From the NCBI RefSeq assembly GCF_000798815.1, contig NZ_JTLD01000004.1, positions 186,001 through 250,000 on the forward strand: a DNA stretch of 64,000 nt. Direction: 5' to 3'. Source of the DNA: Alistipes sp. ZOR0009 (GTDB taxonomy: Bacteria; Bacteroidota; Bacteroidia; Bacteroidales; ZOR0009). This document shows, one piece after another, positions 7,827 through 15,555 of this stretch; the first letter of the stretch is position 1; each line of letters starts with the position of its first letter. Below the pieces are notes generated by a model, which had not been told where the DNA came from, made no database searches, and worked only from the letters and a program-made list of their open reading frames with translations. The translations under genes were made by a program, and so were the position numbers.

Positions 7827-10181
7827 GTGAAGCTTTGCATTGCCGAGAAACCCAGTGTTGCCAAGGAGTTGGCCGAAATACTAGGCGCCAGTACGCGCCG
7901 CGACGGTTACTACGAGGGTAACGGCTATTGGATTAGCTGGACCTTTGGGCATCTCTGCACCCTCAAGCTTCCCGAAGACTACCACCCCGATCTCAAGCGC
8001 TGGAGCCTTTACACCCTGCCCATCATACCGCAGCGGTTTCAAATAAAGGTGATAGACGACACCGGTATACGCAAGCAGTTCGAAACCATCAAGCGCCTAG
8101 TTTCCGAATGCGACGAGGTAATCAACTGTGGTGATGCCGGACAGGAGGGGGAGCTTATTCAGCGCTGGGTGCTTACCCTGGCGCAGAATGCCAAGCCGCT
8201 TAAGCGCCTTTGGATATCCTCGCTAACCGCCGAGGCCATCAAGGAGGGATTTAACTCCCTTCAGGAGGGTAGCAAGTACGATCTGCTATTCTTTGCAGGC
8301 CATGCGCGAGCCGTCAGCGACTGGCTGCTGGGCATCAACGCCACCCGCCTCTACACCTCCAAGTATAGCAACGGCAAGGGCGTGCTTTCAATTGGCCGCG
8401 TGCAAACGCCAACGCTGGCGCTCATCGTTCGCCGCCACCTCGACATCGTCAACTTTAAGCCCGAACCCTACTGGGAGCTCAAAACGCTCTACCGGGGCGT
8501 CATTTTCTCCGCCACGCAGGGCCGTTTTACCGCCGAGGCCGACGCTGCCGACATCCTGCAAAAGATTCGCGAGAGCCTCTTCACCATCACCTCGTTCGAG
8601 AAAAAGAAGGGCACCGAAGCGCCGCCTCGCCTCTTCGATTTAACCTCGCTGCAGGTCGAGTGCAACAAGAAGTTCGGATTTACCGCCGAGGAAACCCTCA
8701 ACTACATACAAAGCCTCTACGAGAAGAAGCAGGTGTCGTACCCGCGCGTCGATACCACCTTTCTTCCCAACGATATCTACCCAAAAGTTCCCGGAATACT
8801 CAAAGGGCTAAAGCCCTACGAGCAGTTTACCGAGCAGCTGCTGGCCTCCAAAATCAAAAAAAGCAAAAAGGTATTCGACGACAGCAAGGTTACCGACCAC
8901 CACGCCATCATTCCAACGGGCGAGTTCAACCCCAACCTTGCCTTTAACGAAAAGAAGGTCTTCGACCTCATAATTCGCCGCTTTATTGCCGCCTTTTACC
9001 CCGACTGTATCGTCTCCAACACCACCGTTTTGGGCGAGGCAGCCCAGATACCCTTTAAGGCAACCGGCAAGCAGATACTCGAAGATGGATGGCGCATCCT
9101 CTTCAAAAAGAAGGACGACGAGAAGGACGACGACGAGCCCGATAAGGACGACCAGCTCATGCCCGAATTCGTCGAAGGCGAAAGCGGACCGCACGAGCCA
9201 GGCGTGCAGGAAAAGCAAACCCAACCGCCAAAGCCCTACACCGAAGCTACCCTGCTCCGCGCCATGGAAACCGCCGGCAAGCAGGTCGACGACGAGGAGC
9301 TGCGCGATGCACTAAAAGAAAATGGCATTGGGCGCCCATCAACCCGCGCCAACATCATCGAAACGCTCTTTAAGCGAAAGTATATACGCCGCGTGCGGAA
9401 AAACATCGAGCCTACGGTAACCGGCATCGAACTCATTCAAACCATCAACAACGAGCTGCTTAAGTCCGTCGAGCTTACCGGAATCTGGGAGCGCAAGCTG
9501 CGCCAAATCGAAAAGGGCGACTACAAGGCCGAGGAGTTTATTGGAGAGATGAAGGAGATGGTGAAATCGCTCGTGGTAGAGGTGCTAACCGAAAGGCAAA
9601 ACCGCAGCATCACCATCGAGGCCGAGGAGCCCGAAAAGAAGGCCTCCGACGACGACTCGGAGGAGGGGAAAAAGGCAAAAGGCAAGCGTGCCAAAAAGGC
9701 TAAGGACGATAAACCCGCCGAGCTCATTTGTCCAAAGTGCAAGAAGGGAAAGGTACTACGAGGTAACAGCTCGTACGGCTGTAGCGCCTTTAAGGAGGGA
9801 TGCACCTTCCGTTTGGCGTTCGATCATTACGGAAAAAAGCTAACCGACAAGCAGGTCGAAACGCTTATTGCCACCGGGAAAACGCCTAAGATTAAAGGTT
9901 TTTCGGTTGATGGCACCAAGTGCGACGGCATCCTCACCCTCGACGAGCAGGGGCAAGTTCTTCTGCAGCGCGACGAGCAAAAGGCCGAAGCCAAGCCTGC
10001 TCCCGTAACCGAGCTAACCTGTCCAACCTGCCAGCAGGGTAAAATTCTGCAGGGCAAAAGCGCCTTTGGCTGCAGCCGTTGGAAGGAGGGGTGCACCTTT
10101 AAGGTCACCTTCGACGATATTGCCGCCAAGCACCCCAACCGCGAGGTTAACCTAGCCCTACTTAAAGAATTTTTGGGGTAG
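7827..10181 (+). CDS. topB: DNA topoisomerase III (type IA)
   Basis: The protein relaxes and decatenates DNA by single-strand passage. From a GTG at 7827 it reads VKLCIAEKPSVAKELAEILG, the typical start of TopB, giving 784 residues; the longer frame to 7689 adds a non-conserved, low-complexity lead and is rejected. Visible parts: Toprim domain (AEKPSVAKE at the start, INCGDAGQEGELIQ), the HARAVSDWLLGINATRLYT segment, the catalytic tyrosine in SYPRVDTTFLP, and GIGRPSTRANIIETL. A charged linker (about 620-655) leads to two zinc-ribbon-like repeats (CPKCKKGK...GCTF and CPTCQQGK...GCTF). It is longer than E. coli TopB (653) because of this tail. It is convergent with a small membrane protein gene. 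Confidence 0.93.
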   Translation: MKLCIAEKPSVAKELAEILGASTRRDGYYEGNGYWISWTFGHLCTLKLPEDYHPDLKRWSLYTLPIIPQRFQIKVIDDTGIRKQFETIKRLVSECDEVINCGDAGQEGELIQRWVLTLAQNAKPLKRLWISSLTAEAIKEGFNSLQEGSKYDLLFFAGHARAVSDWLLGINATRLYTSKYSNGKGVLSIGRVQTPTLALIVRRHLDIVNFKPEPYWELKTLYRGVIFSATQGRFTAEADAADILQKIRESLFTITSFEKKKGTEAPPRLFDLTSLQVECNKKFGFTAEETLNYIQSLYEKKQVSYPRVDTTFLPNDIYPKVPGILKGLKPYEQFTEQLLASKIKKSKKVFDDSKVTDHHAIIPTGEFNPNLAFNEKKVFDLIIRRFIAAFYPDCIVSNTTVLGEAAQIPFKATGKQILEDGWRILFKKKDDEKDDDEPDKDDQLMPEFVEGESGPHEPGVQEKQTQPPKPYTEATLLRAMETAGKQVDDEELRDALKENGIGRPSTRANIIETLFKRKYIRRVRKNIEPTVTGIELIQTINNELLKSVELTGIWERKLRQIEKGDYKAEEFIGEMKEMVKSLVVEVLTERQNRSITIEAEEPEKKASDDDSEEGKKAKGKRAKKAKDDKPAELICPKCKKGKVLRGNSSYGCSAFKEGCTFRLAFDHYGKKLTDKQVETLIATGKTPKIKGFSVDGTKCDGILTLDEQGQVLLQRDEQKAEAKPAPVTELTCPTCQQGKILQGKSAFGCSRWKEGCTFKVTFDDIAAKHPNREVNLALLKEFLG

Positions 10182-10193
10182 GCAGCGCCCTAC

Positions 10194-10382
10194 CTACTCT
10201 TTTCCAATAAAGCGCTCCTCCCGGCTCCTATGCCTTCGGAATAGCCATATCAGTATCGATACGGTTGCCGCAAACTTAACGCCCTTGGCAAGTAGCAGCG
10301 TAACATCGTTCCTGTAAAATGCTGGAAGCACAAGTATGGCCGTTAGGGCACACATAAGAAGTATCGTAATAGCTTTTTTCAT
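10194..10382 (-). CDS. Small two-helix membrane protein
   Basis: A 62-residue frame beginning MKKAITILLMCALTAILVL with a second hydrophobic stretch (VKFAATVSILIWLF) and a strongly basic C-terminus (RRHRSREERF). The composition is typical of a real small inner-membrane protein, and it starts with an ATG and ends 13 bases from the topB stop. There is no homology-type evidence, so it stays a hypothetical protein. Confidence 0.5.
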   Translation of the reverse strand: MKKAITILLMCALTAILVLPAFYRNDVTLLLAKGVKFAATVSILIWLFRRHRSREERFIGKE

Positions 10383-10726
10383 CGGTAATTTTATTTGTAT
10401 TTAGCCGCGCAAAGTAGCATTTTTTTTGCCATCTGCCCTACGCAAGCCGCTAACCCATATCCGCTAGCAGCCACCTTATGGCTTTTTGTTTTTACGCACC
10501 CAGTAGGGCTAACTTCATCTTTTTCAAAATAAAATTAGTGTTAACGCTACAACGGTAGCGCTATTCAGCTATATTCACCCCCTGAGATTTATTGCCGACA
10601 CTAGGCAACGCCTGGCAGCGGCTTTAATCCGAAGTGAGGGCTTCTTTCATCGCTAAGAATACATTGCGCCAAGCCCTCCTTGCATATAGTAAACCTAACC
10701 TAAAGACCTATTAATAGCTAGTCGAA
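10383..10726. other. Intergenic stretch without recognisable genes
   Basis: No convincing reading frame, RNA gene or repeat is seen in these 344 bases. They separate the small membrane protein from the PD-(D/E)XK-like gene on the other strand and so should carry both promoters, but no clear TTTG/TAnnTTTG pair was found. Confidence 0.5.
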
Positions 10727-11458
10727 ATGATTACAAATGTCCGTTACGGAAAGCCCTGCAGCTACGATTACGAAATTCTTCTCGACCATTTCTCGGGATT
10801 AAACACCAATAGCATTCGTACCTCCACCATTCCTTTGGTGCAGTTTTGGAAGGATACCAACCAACGAACCAAGCAGCTGCTCGACGCCCTAAAGGAGTCG
10901 ACCAACAGCGTTACGCTCTGCTTCGAGTACCCCACCGTATCGCCTAAAGGCCACGGCAAAGCCTCCATGACCGATTTGATGGTGATATGCGGAAACAGCA
11001 AGATAGCCATCGAGGCTAAGTTTACCGAATACCTGCCCGAAAATGGCCACCCCGAAAATATCGAAGGCTGGCTGCAAAAAGCCACCAGCGACAACCGCCA
11101 GCAGGTGCTAGAGGGATGGACTAGCCTCATCGAACCATTCTCGCAGGGCATTAACCCGCAGCTGCAGCACTCGCTCGACTACCAGTTCTACCACCGCACC
11201 GCCTCGGCGTGCGCCGGCAGCGAGAAGGCCGCCGTGGTTTACTTGCTATTCTACGAAAAGGAAAACGAGGAGGCCATGACCGCCTACACCAACCGGCTAA
11301 AGGCAATGGTAGAGGTTATCAACCCAAAGAGAACGCTCTCCTTCCACGTGTGGCAGGTGGAGGTAACCTCCATCCGCGAGGTGGAAGACACGGCCTTTAC
11401 CGCCATGAAAAAGGAGCCCGTTTACCGCTTTGGTGCCGAACGGTTGGTTAAGCTCTAG
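10727..11458 (+). CDS. Putative PD-(D/E)XK nuclease-fold protein
   Basis: The 243-residue protein has the core signature of PD-(D/E)XK enzymes at about residues 85-105: FEYP, then SMTDLMVICGNSKIAIEAKF, i.e. an Asp on one strand and ExK on the next. Flanking regions (RTKQLLDALKESTN, ENIEGWLQKATSDNRQQVLEGW) are helical, and a later strand (AAVVYLLFYEK) fits the alpha/beta fold. No methylase, helicase or phage gene is next to it, so it is not in a restriction system here. It could be a house-cleaning or conflict nuclease, or a non-catalytic relative. The fold call is moderate and the function is open. Confidence 0.6.
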   Translation: MITNVRYGKPCSYDYEILLDHFSGLNTNSIRTSTIPLVQFWKDTNQRTKQLLDALKESTNSVTLCFEYPTVSPKGHGKASMTDLMVICGNSKIAIEAKFTEYLPENGHPENIEGWLQKATSDNRQQVLEGWTSLIEPFSQGINPQLQHSLDYQFYHRTASACAGSEKAAVVYLLFYEKENEEAMTAYTNRLKAMVEVINPKRTLSFHVWQVEVTSIREVEDTAFTAMKKEPVYRFGAERLVKL

Positions 11459-11518
11459 CGCATACGCTTACATACTACATGCAACAGCATACCTAGGTTT
11501 CACTCTAAACCTTTCTTT

Positions 11519-12652
11519 ATGAAGCAAGCTATTATTCCATTATACACCCCCTCCGATAGGGTACTGGTACGATCGAAGGGGTGCTACGTTTACGATAGCG
11601 ATGGAAAGGAGTACATCGATTTTGAGTCGGGCGTGTGGTGCACCAACCTGGGGCACTGCAACGAGAGCATCAGCAAGCTGATGAAAAGCCAGCTGTACAC
11701 CTCGGTACACCACGGCTACCACTTCCGCAACGAGCACGCCGAGGAGCTCTCCGAAAAGCTTCTGCGGCTAACGGGCTTCGACGAGGGGGCCAGCGTGTTC
11801 CTGAGCTCGGGCTCCGAGGCCATCAACCTCGCCATTGTGGTGGCCCGCCACGTTACCGGGCGCCCCAAGATTGTTAAGATAGAGAGCTCGTTTCTGAGCG
11901 CCTACGGCTTTGGACAGGCATCCCCCGAAAACGAGGTGGCCGTAACCATCGCCCTAAACGATACCGCCGCCATCGACCAGCTTCGGTTCGACGAGGTGGC
12001 CGCCTTTGTCCTCGAAACAGGCGGAGCGTCGTACGACATGGTGCGCTTCCCCTCCAAAGACTTTATAAAGCGGCTGGCCACCCGCGCCAAGGAGCACGGC
12101 TGCCTCGTTATTGCCGACGAGGTAACCACCGGGCTGGGCCGCACCGGCAGGTGGTTCGGATTTCAGCACTACGAGGTTACCCCCGACATGGTGGTTACCG
12201 GCAAGGCCCTGGGCAACGGCTACCCCATTAGCGGGATAACCGTCAGCGAGCCCCTAGCCGCCGCGCTGGCAAAGAACACCTTTAGGCACGCGCAGTCGCA
12301 CCAAAACGACCCGCTGGGCTGCTCCATCGGCGCCAAGGTGCTGGATATGATGGAGGAGTTTAACCTGGTAGACATCTCGCAGAAGATGGGCACCTGCCTT
12401 AAGGAGCAGCTCGAGCAGCTGCGCACCAAGTATCCCACCAAAATAAGGGAGGTAAGGGCACGCGGCCTGATGCTTGCCGTAGAGCTTACCCCCGAGGTGG
12501 ATGGCGATGCCATCGGCCGGCAGCTCTTTGACGAGGGCATCGTGGTAGGCTGCAAGCAGAACACCCTTAGGCTGATGCCCCCCTTGGTGATAACCACCAC
12601 CGAAATCAACCGGCTGACCCACGTGCTAGGCCAGCTGCTGAAGGCCCTGTAA
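11519..12652 (+). CDS. Class III (fold type I) PLP aminotransferase
   Basis: The 377-residue protein fits the acetylornithine/4-aminobutyrate aminotransferase family. Signatures: DGKEYIDFESGVWCTNLGH near the N-terminus, FLSSGSEAINLAI for the phosphate-binding region, VIADEVTTGLGRTG (Asp to the PLP ring nitrogen), and the Schiff-base lysine in MVVTGKALGNGYPIS. It is slightly shorter than most family members (400-450). The genes around it are not an arginine or polyamine pathway, so the substrate cannot be named. Start is an ATG after an AT-rich leader. It probably has its own promoter, since the upstream gene is unrelated. Confidence 0.85.
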   Translation: MKQAIIPLYTPSDRVLVRSKGCYVYDSDGKEYIDFESGVWCTNLGHCNESISKLMKSQLYTSVHHGYHFRNEHAEELSEKLLRLTGFDEGASVFLSSGSEAINLAIVVARHVTGRPKIVKIESSFLSAYGFGQASPENEVAVTIALNDTAAIDQLRFDEVAAFVLETGGASYDMVRFPSKDFIKRLATRAKEHGCLVIADEVTTGLGRTGRWFGFQHYEVTPDMVVTGKALGNGYPISGITVSEPLAAALAKNTFRHAQSHQNDPLGCSIGAKVLDMMEEFNLVDISQKMGTCLKEQLEQLRTKYPTKIREVRARGLMLAVELTPEVDGDAIGRQLFDEGIVVGCKQNTLRLMPPLVITTTEINRLTHVLGQLLKAL

Positions 12653-12693
12653 AGAAGGTCGCAATTTTCCAATTTTGCCCCGCGCCCGCGCCC

Positions 12694-12701
12694 TACTTTT
12701 G
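12694..12701 (+). promoter_or_regulatory. -7 element that fixes the glyoxalase-fold gene start
   Basis: TACTTTTG matches TAnnTTTG. A TTTG lies upstream at 12674-12677, but the gap is 16 bases rather than the usual 19-21. Transcription would begin near 12708, after the TTG at 12704 that opens the longer frame, so the ATG at 12728 is the likely start. Confidence 0.5.
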
Positions 12702-12727
12702 CATTGTCAACCAAAATAAAAACGACA

Positions 12728-13087
12728 ATGGAAAAGCTAGTTTCGTGGGTCGATATCCCAGCGGCCAACTTCGAGCGCGCGGTAGCCTTCTACCGCGGCA
12801 TCCTCAACATCGATTTCAACATTTCGGTACACGCCAACGAAAAGATGGCCTGCTTCCCAACGGGCGAGGGGGCCATCTCCTACTCGCCGGGCTTCAACCC
12901 CTCGGCGGATGGCACGCTGGTGAGCCTCAACACGGGCGACCACCTCGACGCCACCATCGAGCGCATCGTGGCCCTAGGCGGCACCATCACCCAGCCCAAA
13001 ACCAAGATTGAGGTGGAGGGGCTCGGCTACTTCGCCCTCTTTACCGACAGCGAGGGCAACCGCGTAGGCCTTTACGGCAACAGGTAA
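12728..13087 (+). CDS. VOC superfamily (glyoxalase/bleomycin-resistance fold) protein
   Basis: A 119-residue protein with the two-module VOC fold: MEKLVSWVDIPAANFERAVAFYRGIL at the N-terminus and GLGYFALFTDSEGNRVGLYGN at the C-terminus. It belongs to the small, single-domain group often annotated as glyoxalase-like; the substrate is unknown. The start is chosen from the promoter element at 12694. It is followed by an AraC regulator, but a 290-base gap with hairpins separates the two, so they are probably not one operon. Confidence 0.8.
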   Translation: MEKLVSWVDIPAANFERAVAFYRGILNIDFNISVHANEKMACFPTGEGAISYSPGFNPSADGTLVSLNTGDHLDATIERIVALGGTITQPKTKIEVEGLGYFALFTDSEGNRVGLYGNR

Positions 13088-13100
13088 CAAGTTTGATGCA

Positions 13101-13134
13101 GGCGCTGCGGCGAGGTAACGGCCGCCGTAGCGCC
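13101..13134 (+). terminator. Hairpin after the VOC gene
   Basis: GGCGCTGCGGCG pairs with CGCCGTAGCGCC (one G-T pair), 14 bases after the stop. Only TTT follows. Part of it recurs at 13317-13344. Confidence 0.55.
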
Positions 13135-13344
13135 TTTAAAGCCGCGCCTCCATCTTCGGGAGACGCATGCAATGCGTCTCTACCCAATTTCGCCGATTAA
13201 GACAGGTGCGGAGGCGATGTTCGCATCTCCAATCATCCTTATGGACGTTCCTTTGCCCTTACTTGTGGCCAAGGCTGCGCTCAAAGCAGAATGAAATGGT
13301 AAAATCGAAATCCCAGCGGCGAGGTAACCGCCCGCCGTAGCGCC
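13108..13344. repeat. Direct repeat pair and hairpin cluster (REP-like)
   Basis: A segment reading CGGCGAGGTAAC...CGCCGTAGCGCC occurs at 13108-13134 and again, with small changes, at 13317-13344. Between them lies a perfect hairpin with 9-base arms GAGACGCAT/ATGCGTCTC (13160-13180) and a weaker one at 13210-13230. This looks like a small cluster of intergenic palindromic elements. The second copy ends in an eight-T run and could act as a terminator. Confidence 0.6.
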
Positions 13345-13381
13345 CCTTTTTTTGGCTAACTTTACCCCAAACAAGCAACCC

Positions 13382-14191
13382 GTGACCCTCCACCAAGCAA
13401 AGCCATCGCCCGCGCTGGCCCCCTACGTCAAGCAGTACTGGTGCCTCGAAGCGTACGCGCCCCAGGCCGAGGCGCCCATCCAGCGCGTGGTGCCCAACGG
13501 CCTCATGGAGCTGGTGTTCTACCTGGCCGACACCCCCACCGTGCTCAACTCCCACCACCGCTTCGACGGCGGCCTCACGCTCTGCGGCCACACCACCTCC
13601 TTTTTCGACCTCGAGGTGCCGCCCCGCCTGCTGCTCTTTACCGTCTCGTTCCAGCCCTGCGGGGTGAAGGCGCTGCTGGGCATCCCCGCCAACGAGCTGC
13701 TCAACCACAGCATCCCCCTAAGGGATATTCTAAAGGATGGCCTGCCGCAGCTCGAGGAGAGCCTGCAGGAGGCCACCTCGTTTGCCGCGCGGGTGGCCAT
13801 CGCAGAACGGTTCCTGCTGCAGCGCCTAGCCCCAACCGACCCCCACGAGCTGGCGCGCATGGGCCACAGCTTGGGCATCATCAACCACCACCGCGGGCTG
13901 GTGGCCATCGGTACGCTGGCCGCCGAGGCCTGCCTGTGCCGCAAGCAGTTCGAGCGCCGCTTTCTGGCGCATGTGGGCATTTCGCCCAAGCAGTTTTTGC
14001 GGATACTCCGCTTCCAAAATGCGCTGCTGCAAAAGGCGCGCACCCCCGGCCTCTCGCTCACCGAGCTGGCCTACACCTGCGGCTACTACGACCAGTCGCA
14101 CATGGTAAACGACTTCCGCGCCTTGGCGGGCGTCACCCCCTCGCAGTACTTTGCGGCCTGCGAGCCCGTATCCGACTACTTCGCCCAGTAG
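13382..14191 (+). CDS. AraC family transcriptional regulator
   Basis: The 269-residue protein has an N-terminal ligand-sensing region of the DUF6597-like type (PSPALAPYVKQYWCLEAY, RVVPNGLMELVFYL, CGHTTSFFDLEVP) and a C-terminal double helix-turn-helix (about 170-260: TLAAEACLCRKQFERRFLAHVG, then LTELAYTCGYYDQSHMVNDF and AGVTPSQYF). I chose GTG at 13382; the longer frame begins with a TTG at 13352, which sits inside a TAACTTTA element that looks like the promoter. The coding region is clearly GC-richer than the gene downstream. No target is evident from the sequence. Confidence 0.8.
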   Translation: MTLHQAKPSPALAPYVKQYWCLEAYAPQAEAPIQRVVPNGLMELVFYLADTPTVLNSHHRFDGGLTLCGHTTSFFDLEVPPRLLLFTVSFQPCGVKALLGIPANELLNHSIPLRDILKDGLPQLEESLQEATSFAARVAIAERFLLQRLAPTDPHELARMGHSLGIINHHRGLVAIGTLAAEACLCRKQFERRFLAHVGISPKQFLRILRFQNALLQKARTPGLSLTELAYTCGYYDQSHMVNDFRALAGVTPSQYFAACEPVSDYFAQ

Positions 14192-14215
14192 GCCTCGCAC
14201 CTCCACCTTCCTACC

Positions 14216-14235
14216 CTCTCCGCAGCTGCGGAGAG
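14216..14235 (+). terminator. Perfect palindrome after the AraC gene
   Basis: CTCTCCGCAGCTGCGGAGAG is a 20-base perfect palindrome, 25 bases after the stop. There is no T-run. It could stabilise the 3' end of the transcript. Confidence 0.45.
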
Positions 14236-14341
14236 CACTGCTAGGATCGCCAGAAACATCAAGCCAAAAAATAATTCTTAAAAATATTGACTTTTTAGCT
14301 ACTATCTCATAATTTTATATCTCAAAACCAAATATTGATGT

Positions 14342-15085
14342 ATGAAAATAAAATTTAACCCACTCAGAATGTCCTCAATGCGAACTGGCGAGGCTTATGC
14401 ATTCTTAACAATTGTACTCCCATACCTAAAAGTATTTCCAACCATGAACAGCAAGCTCAAGCAGGCTATAGAGGGGCTGGCGCAAACCATGGTGGCCATG
14501 GAGGTGGCGCAGCGCACGGGTAGCCAGGCCGAGCTTACCAAGCAGGTAACCGAGGCCGATGTGCAGCGCGACCGCAAGCTAACCCGCTTCGACCTGTACA
14601 TCCAGTCGTGCCGCCTAAGCACCGACCCCAAGGAGGTGGAGGCTGCCACGCTGATTTACCGCGAGCTCAAAACGCGGGGCAGCATCGGCGACCTTGGCCT
14701 AAAGGAGGAGACGGCCGCGCTGCACGAGCTCAACACCCTACTTACCACCAACCCGCGCTACGACGAGGCGCTACAGACGCTTCATGCCACCGACAAGTGG
14801 TTCGAGGTATGGTCGGAGCAGGGCCGATTTGAGCAGCAGTACGGCTACCGCCACGGGGTGCTGATGGAGGAAAAGCCCGAAGCGGCCATGTACGAGCTTA
14901 TCAAGAAGGCATCGAGGCTATTTTCGTACATCATGGAGCTGGTGGAGGATTGCTACCACGTAACCGAGCAGACCGAATACCTACAAATGATACAGAAGAT
15001 AAATCCGGAAATAGACAAGGTGATGCCCGTTCTTAAAACGCGCGCTACCGTTGCCAAGAAGAAGAAGGATGAAGAAAAATTGTAA
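14342..15085 (+). CDS. Helical protein of unknown function, DUF6261-like
   Basis: A 247-residue, almost wholly helical protein. The N-terminus (MKIKFNPLRMSSMRTGEAYAF) resembles the conserved start of DUF6261 proteins of Bacteroidota, which supports using the ATG at 14342 even though the first 40 codons are AT-richer than the rest. The body has repeated charged helices and the C-terminus is a Lys-rich tail (VAKKKKDEEK). No catalytic motif is visible. DUF6261 membership is from the pattern only. It is a single-gene unit with a strong terminator. Confidence 0.65.
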   Translation: MKIKFNPLRMSSMRTGEAYAFLTIVLPYLKVFPTMNSKLKQAIEGLAQTMVAMEVAQRTGSQAELTKQVTEADVQRDRKLTRFDLYIQSCRLSTDPKEVEAATLIYRELKTRGSIGDLGLKEETAALHELNTLLTTNPRYDEALQTLHATDKWFEVWSEQGRFEQQYGYRHGVLMEEKPEAAMYELIKKASRLFSYIMELVEDCYHVTEQTEYLQMIQKINPEIDKVMPVLKTRATVAKKKKDEEKL

Positions 15086-15111
15086 TTATTTAGTTCCATA
15101 GACAAAATGTT

Positions 15112-15148
15112 GGAGGTCGTCATCGTGAGATGCCGACCTCCTTTTTTT
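15112..15148 (+). terminator. Intrinsic terminator after the DUF6261-like gene
   Basis: GGAGGTCG-T-CATC and GATG-C-CGACCTCC form a 12-bp stem with one mismatch and a GTGA loop, followed by seven T's. Confidence 0.85.
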
Positions 15149-15495
15149 GGAGCAGATGTCTCTAGCTGCACACGGCAGCAGGCCAGCGAACCTACCGCCA
15201 TGCCCCCAAAAAAATGGCAGTTTTCCCCCTAAAATGGGGCGCAAAGTAGCAAATATGCCGATACACATTTCGCGAACTTACCCTATAACATGGGGCTACG
15301 GGCCTCAACTTGGCATTTTGTGTGCAAAAGGATGGCGCAAAAAAAATGGCATTTGCGAGCCGACGCGGCCAATCACCTAAAATCCCGACCTCCGCCAGAA
15401 TGATAGTCCGCCAGCAAACCGCCAAGCAGGCACCTCTGGCTCCCATTTAAGGCTTTAGGCCGATGCTGTATGCGCCACCAGAGGGGGTAAAACGC
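15149..15495. other. Intergenic stretch without recognisable genes
   Basis: No gene is supported. The stretch has two copies of a short AAAAAAATGGCA word (near 15206 and 15338) and some G- and C-runs, but no feature I can name. It separates two converging transcripts. Confidence 0.4.
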
Positions 15496-15523
15496 ACGGA
15501 GGCGCCTTGCAAGGCGCCTCCGT
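15496..15523 (-). terminator. 28-base perfect palindrome at the end of the suf operon
   Basis: Arms ACGGAGGCGCCTTG and CAAGGCGCCTCCGT are fully complementary with no unpaired loop, 33 bases after the sufS stop on the minus strand. The run after it on that strand is only four T's. It probably marks the 3' end of suf mRNA, or is an intergenic palindromic element. Confidence 0.6.
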
Positions 15524-15555
15524 AGTACTATTTTATATTTGCTCCGCTTAGCTAG

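Noticed and set aside
13441-14244. Plus-strand frame of 267 codons in the AraC gene
   Set aside because: An alternative frame in GC-rich DNA with Pro/Arg/Ala-rich, non-protein-like sequence; the AraC frame has the real domains.
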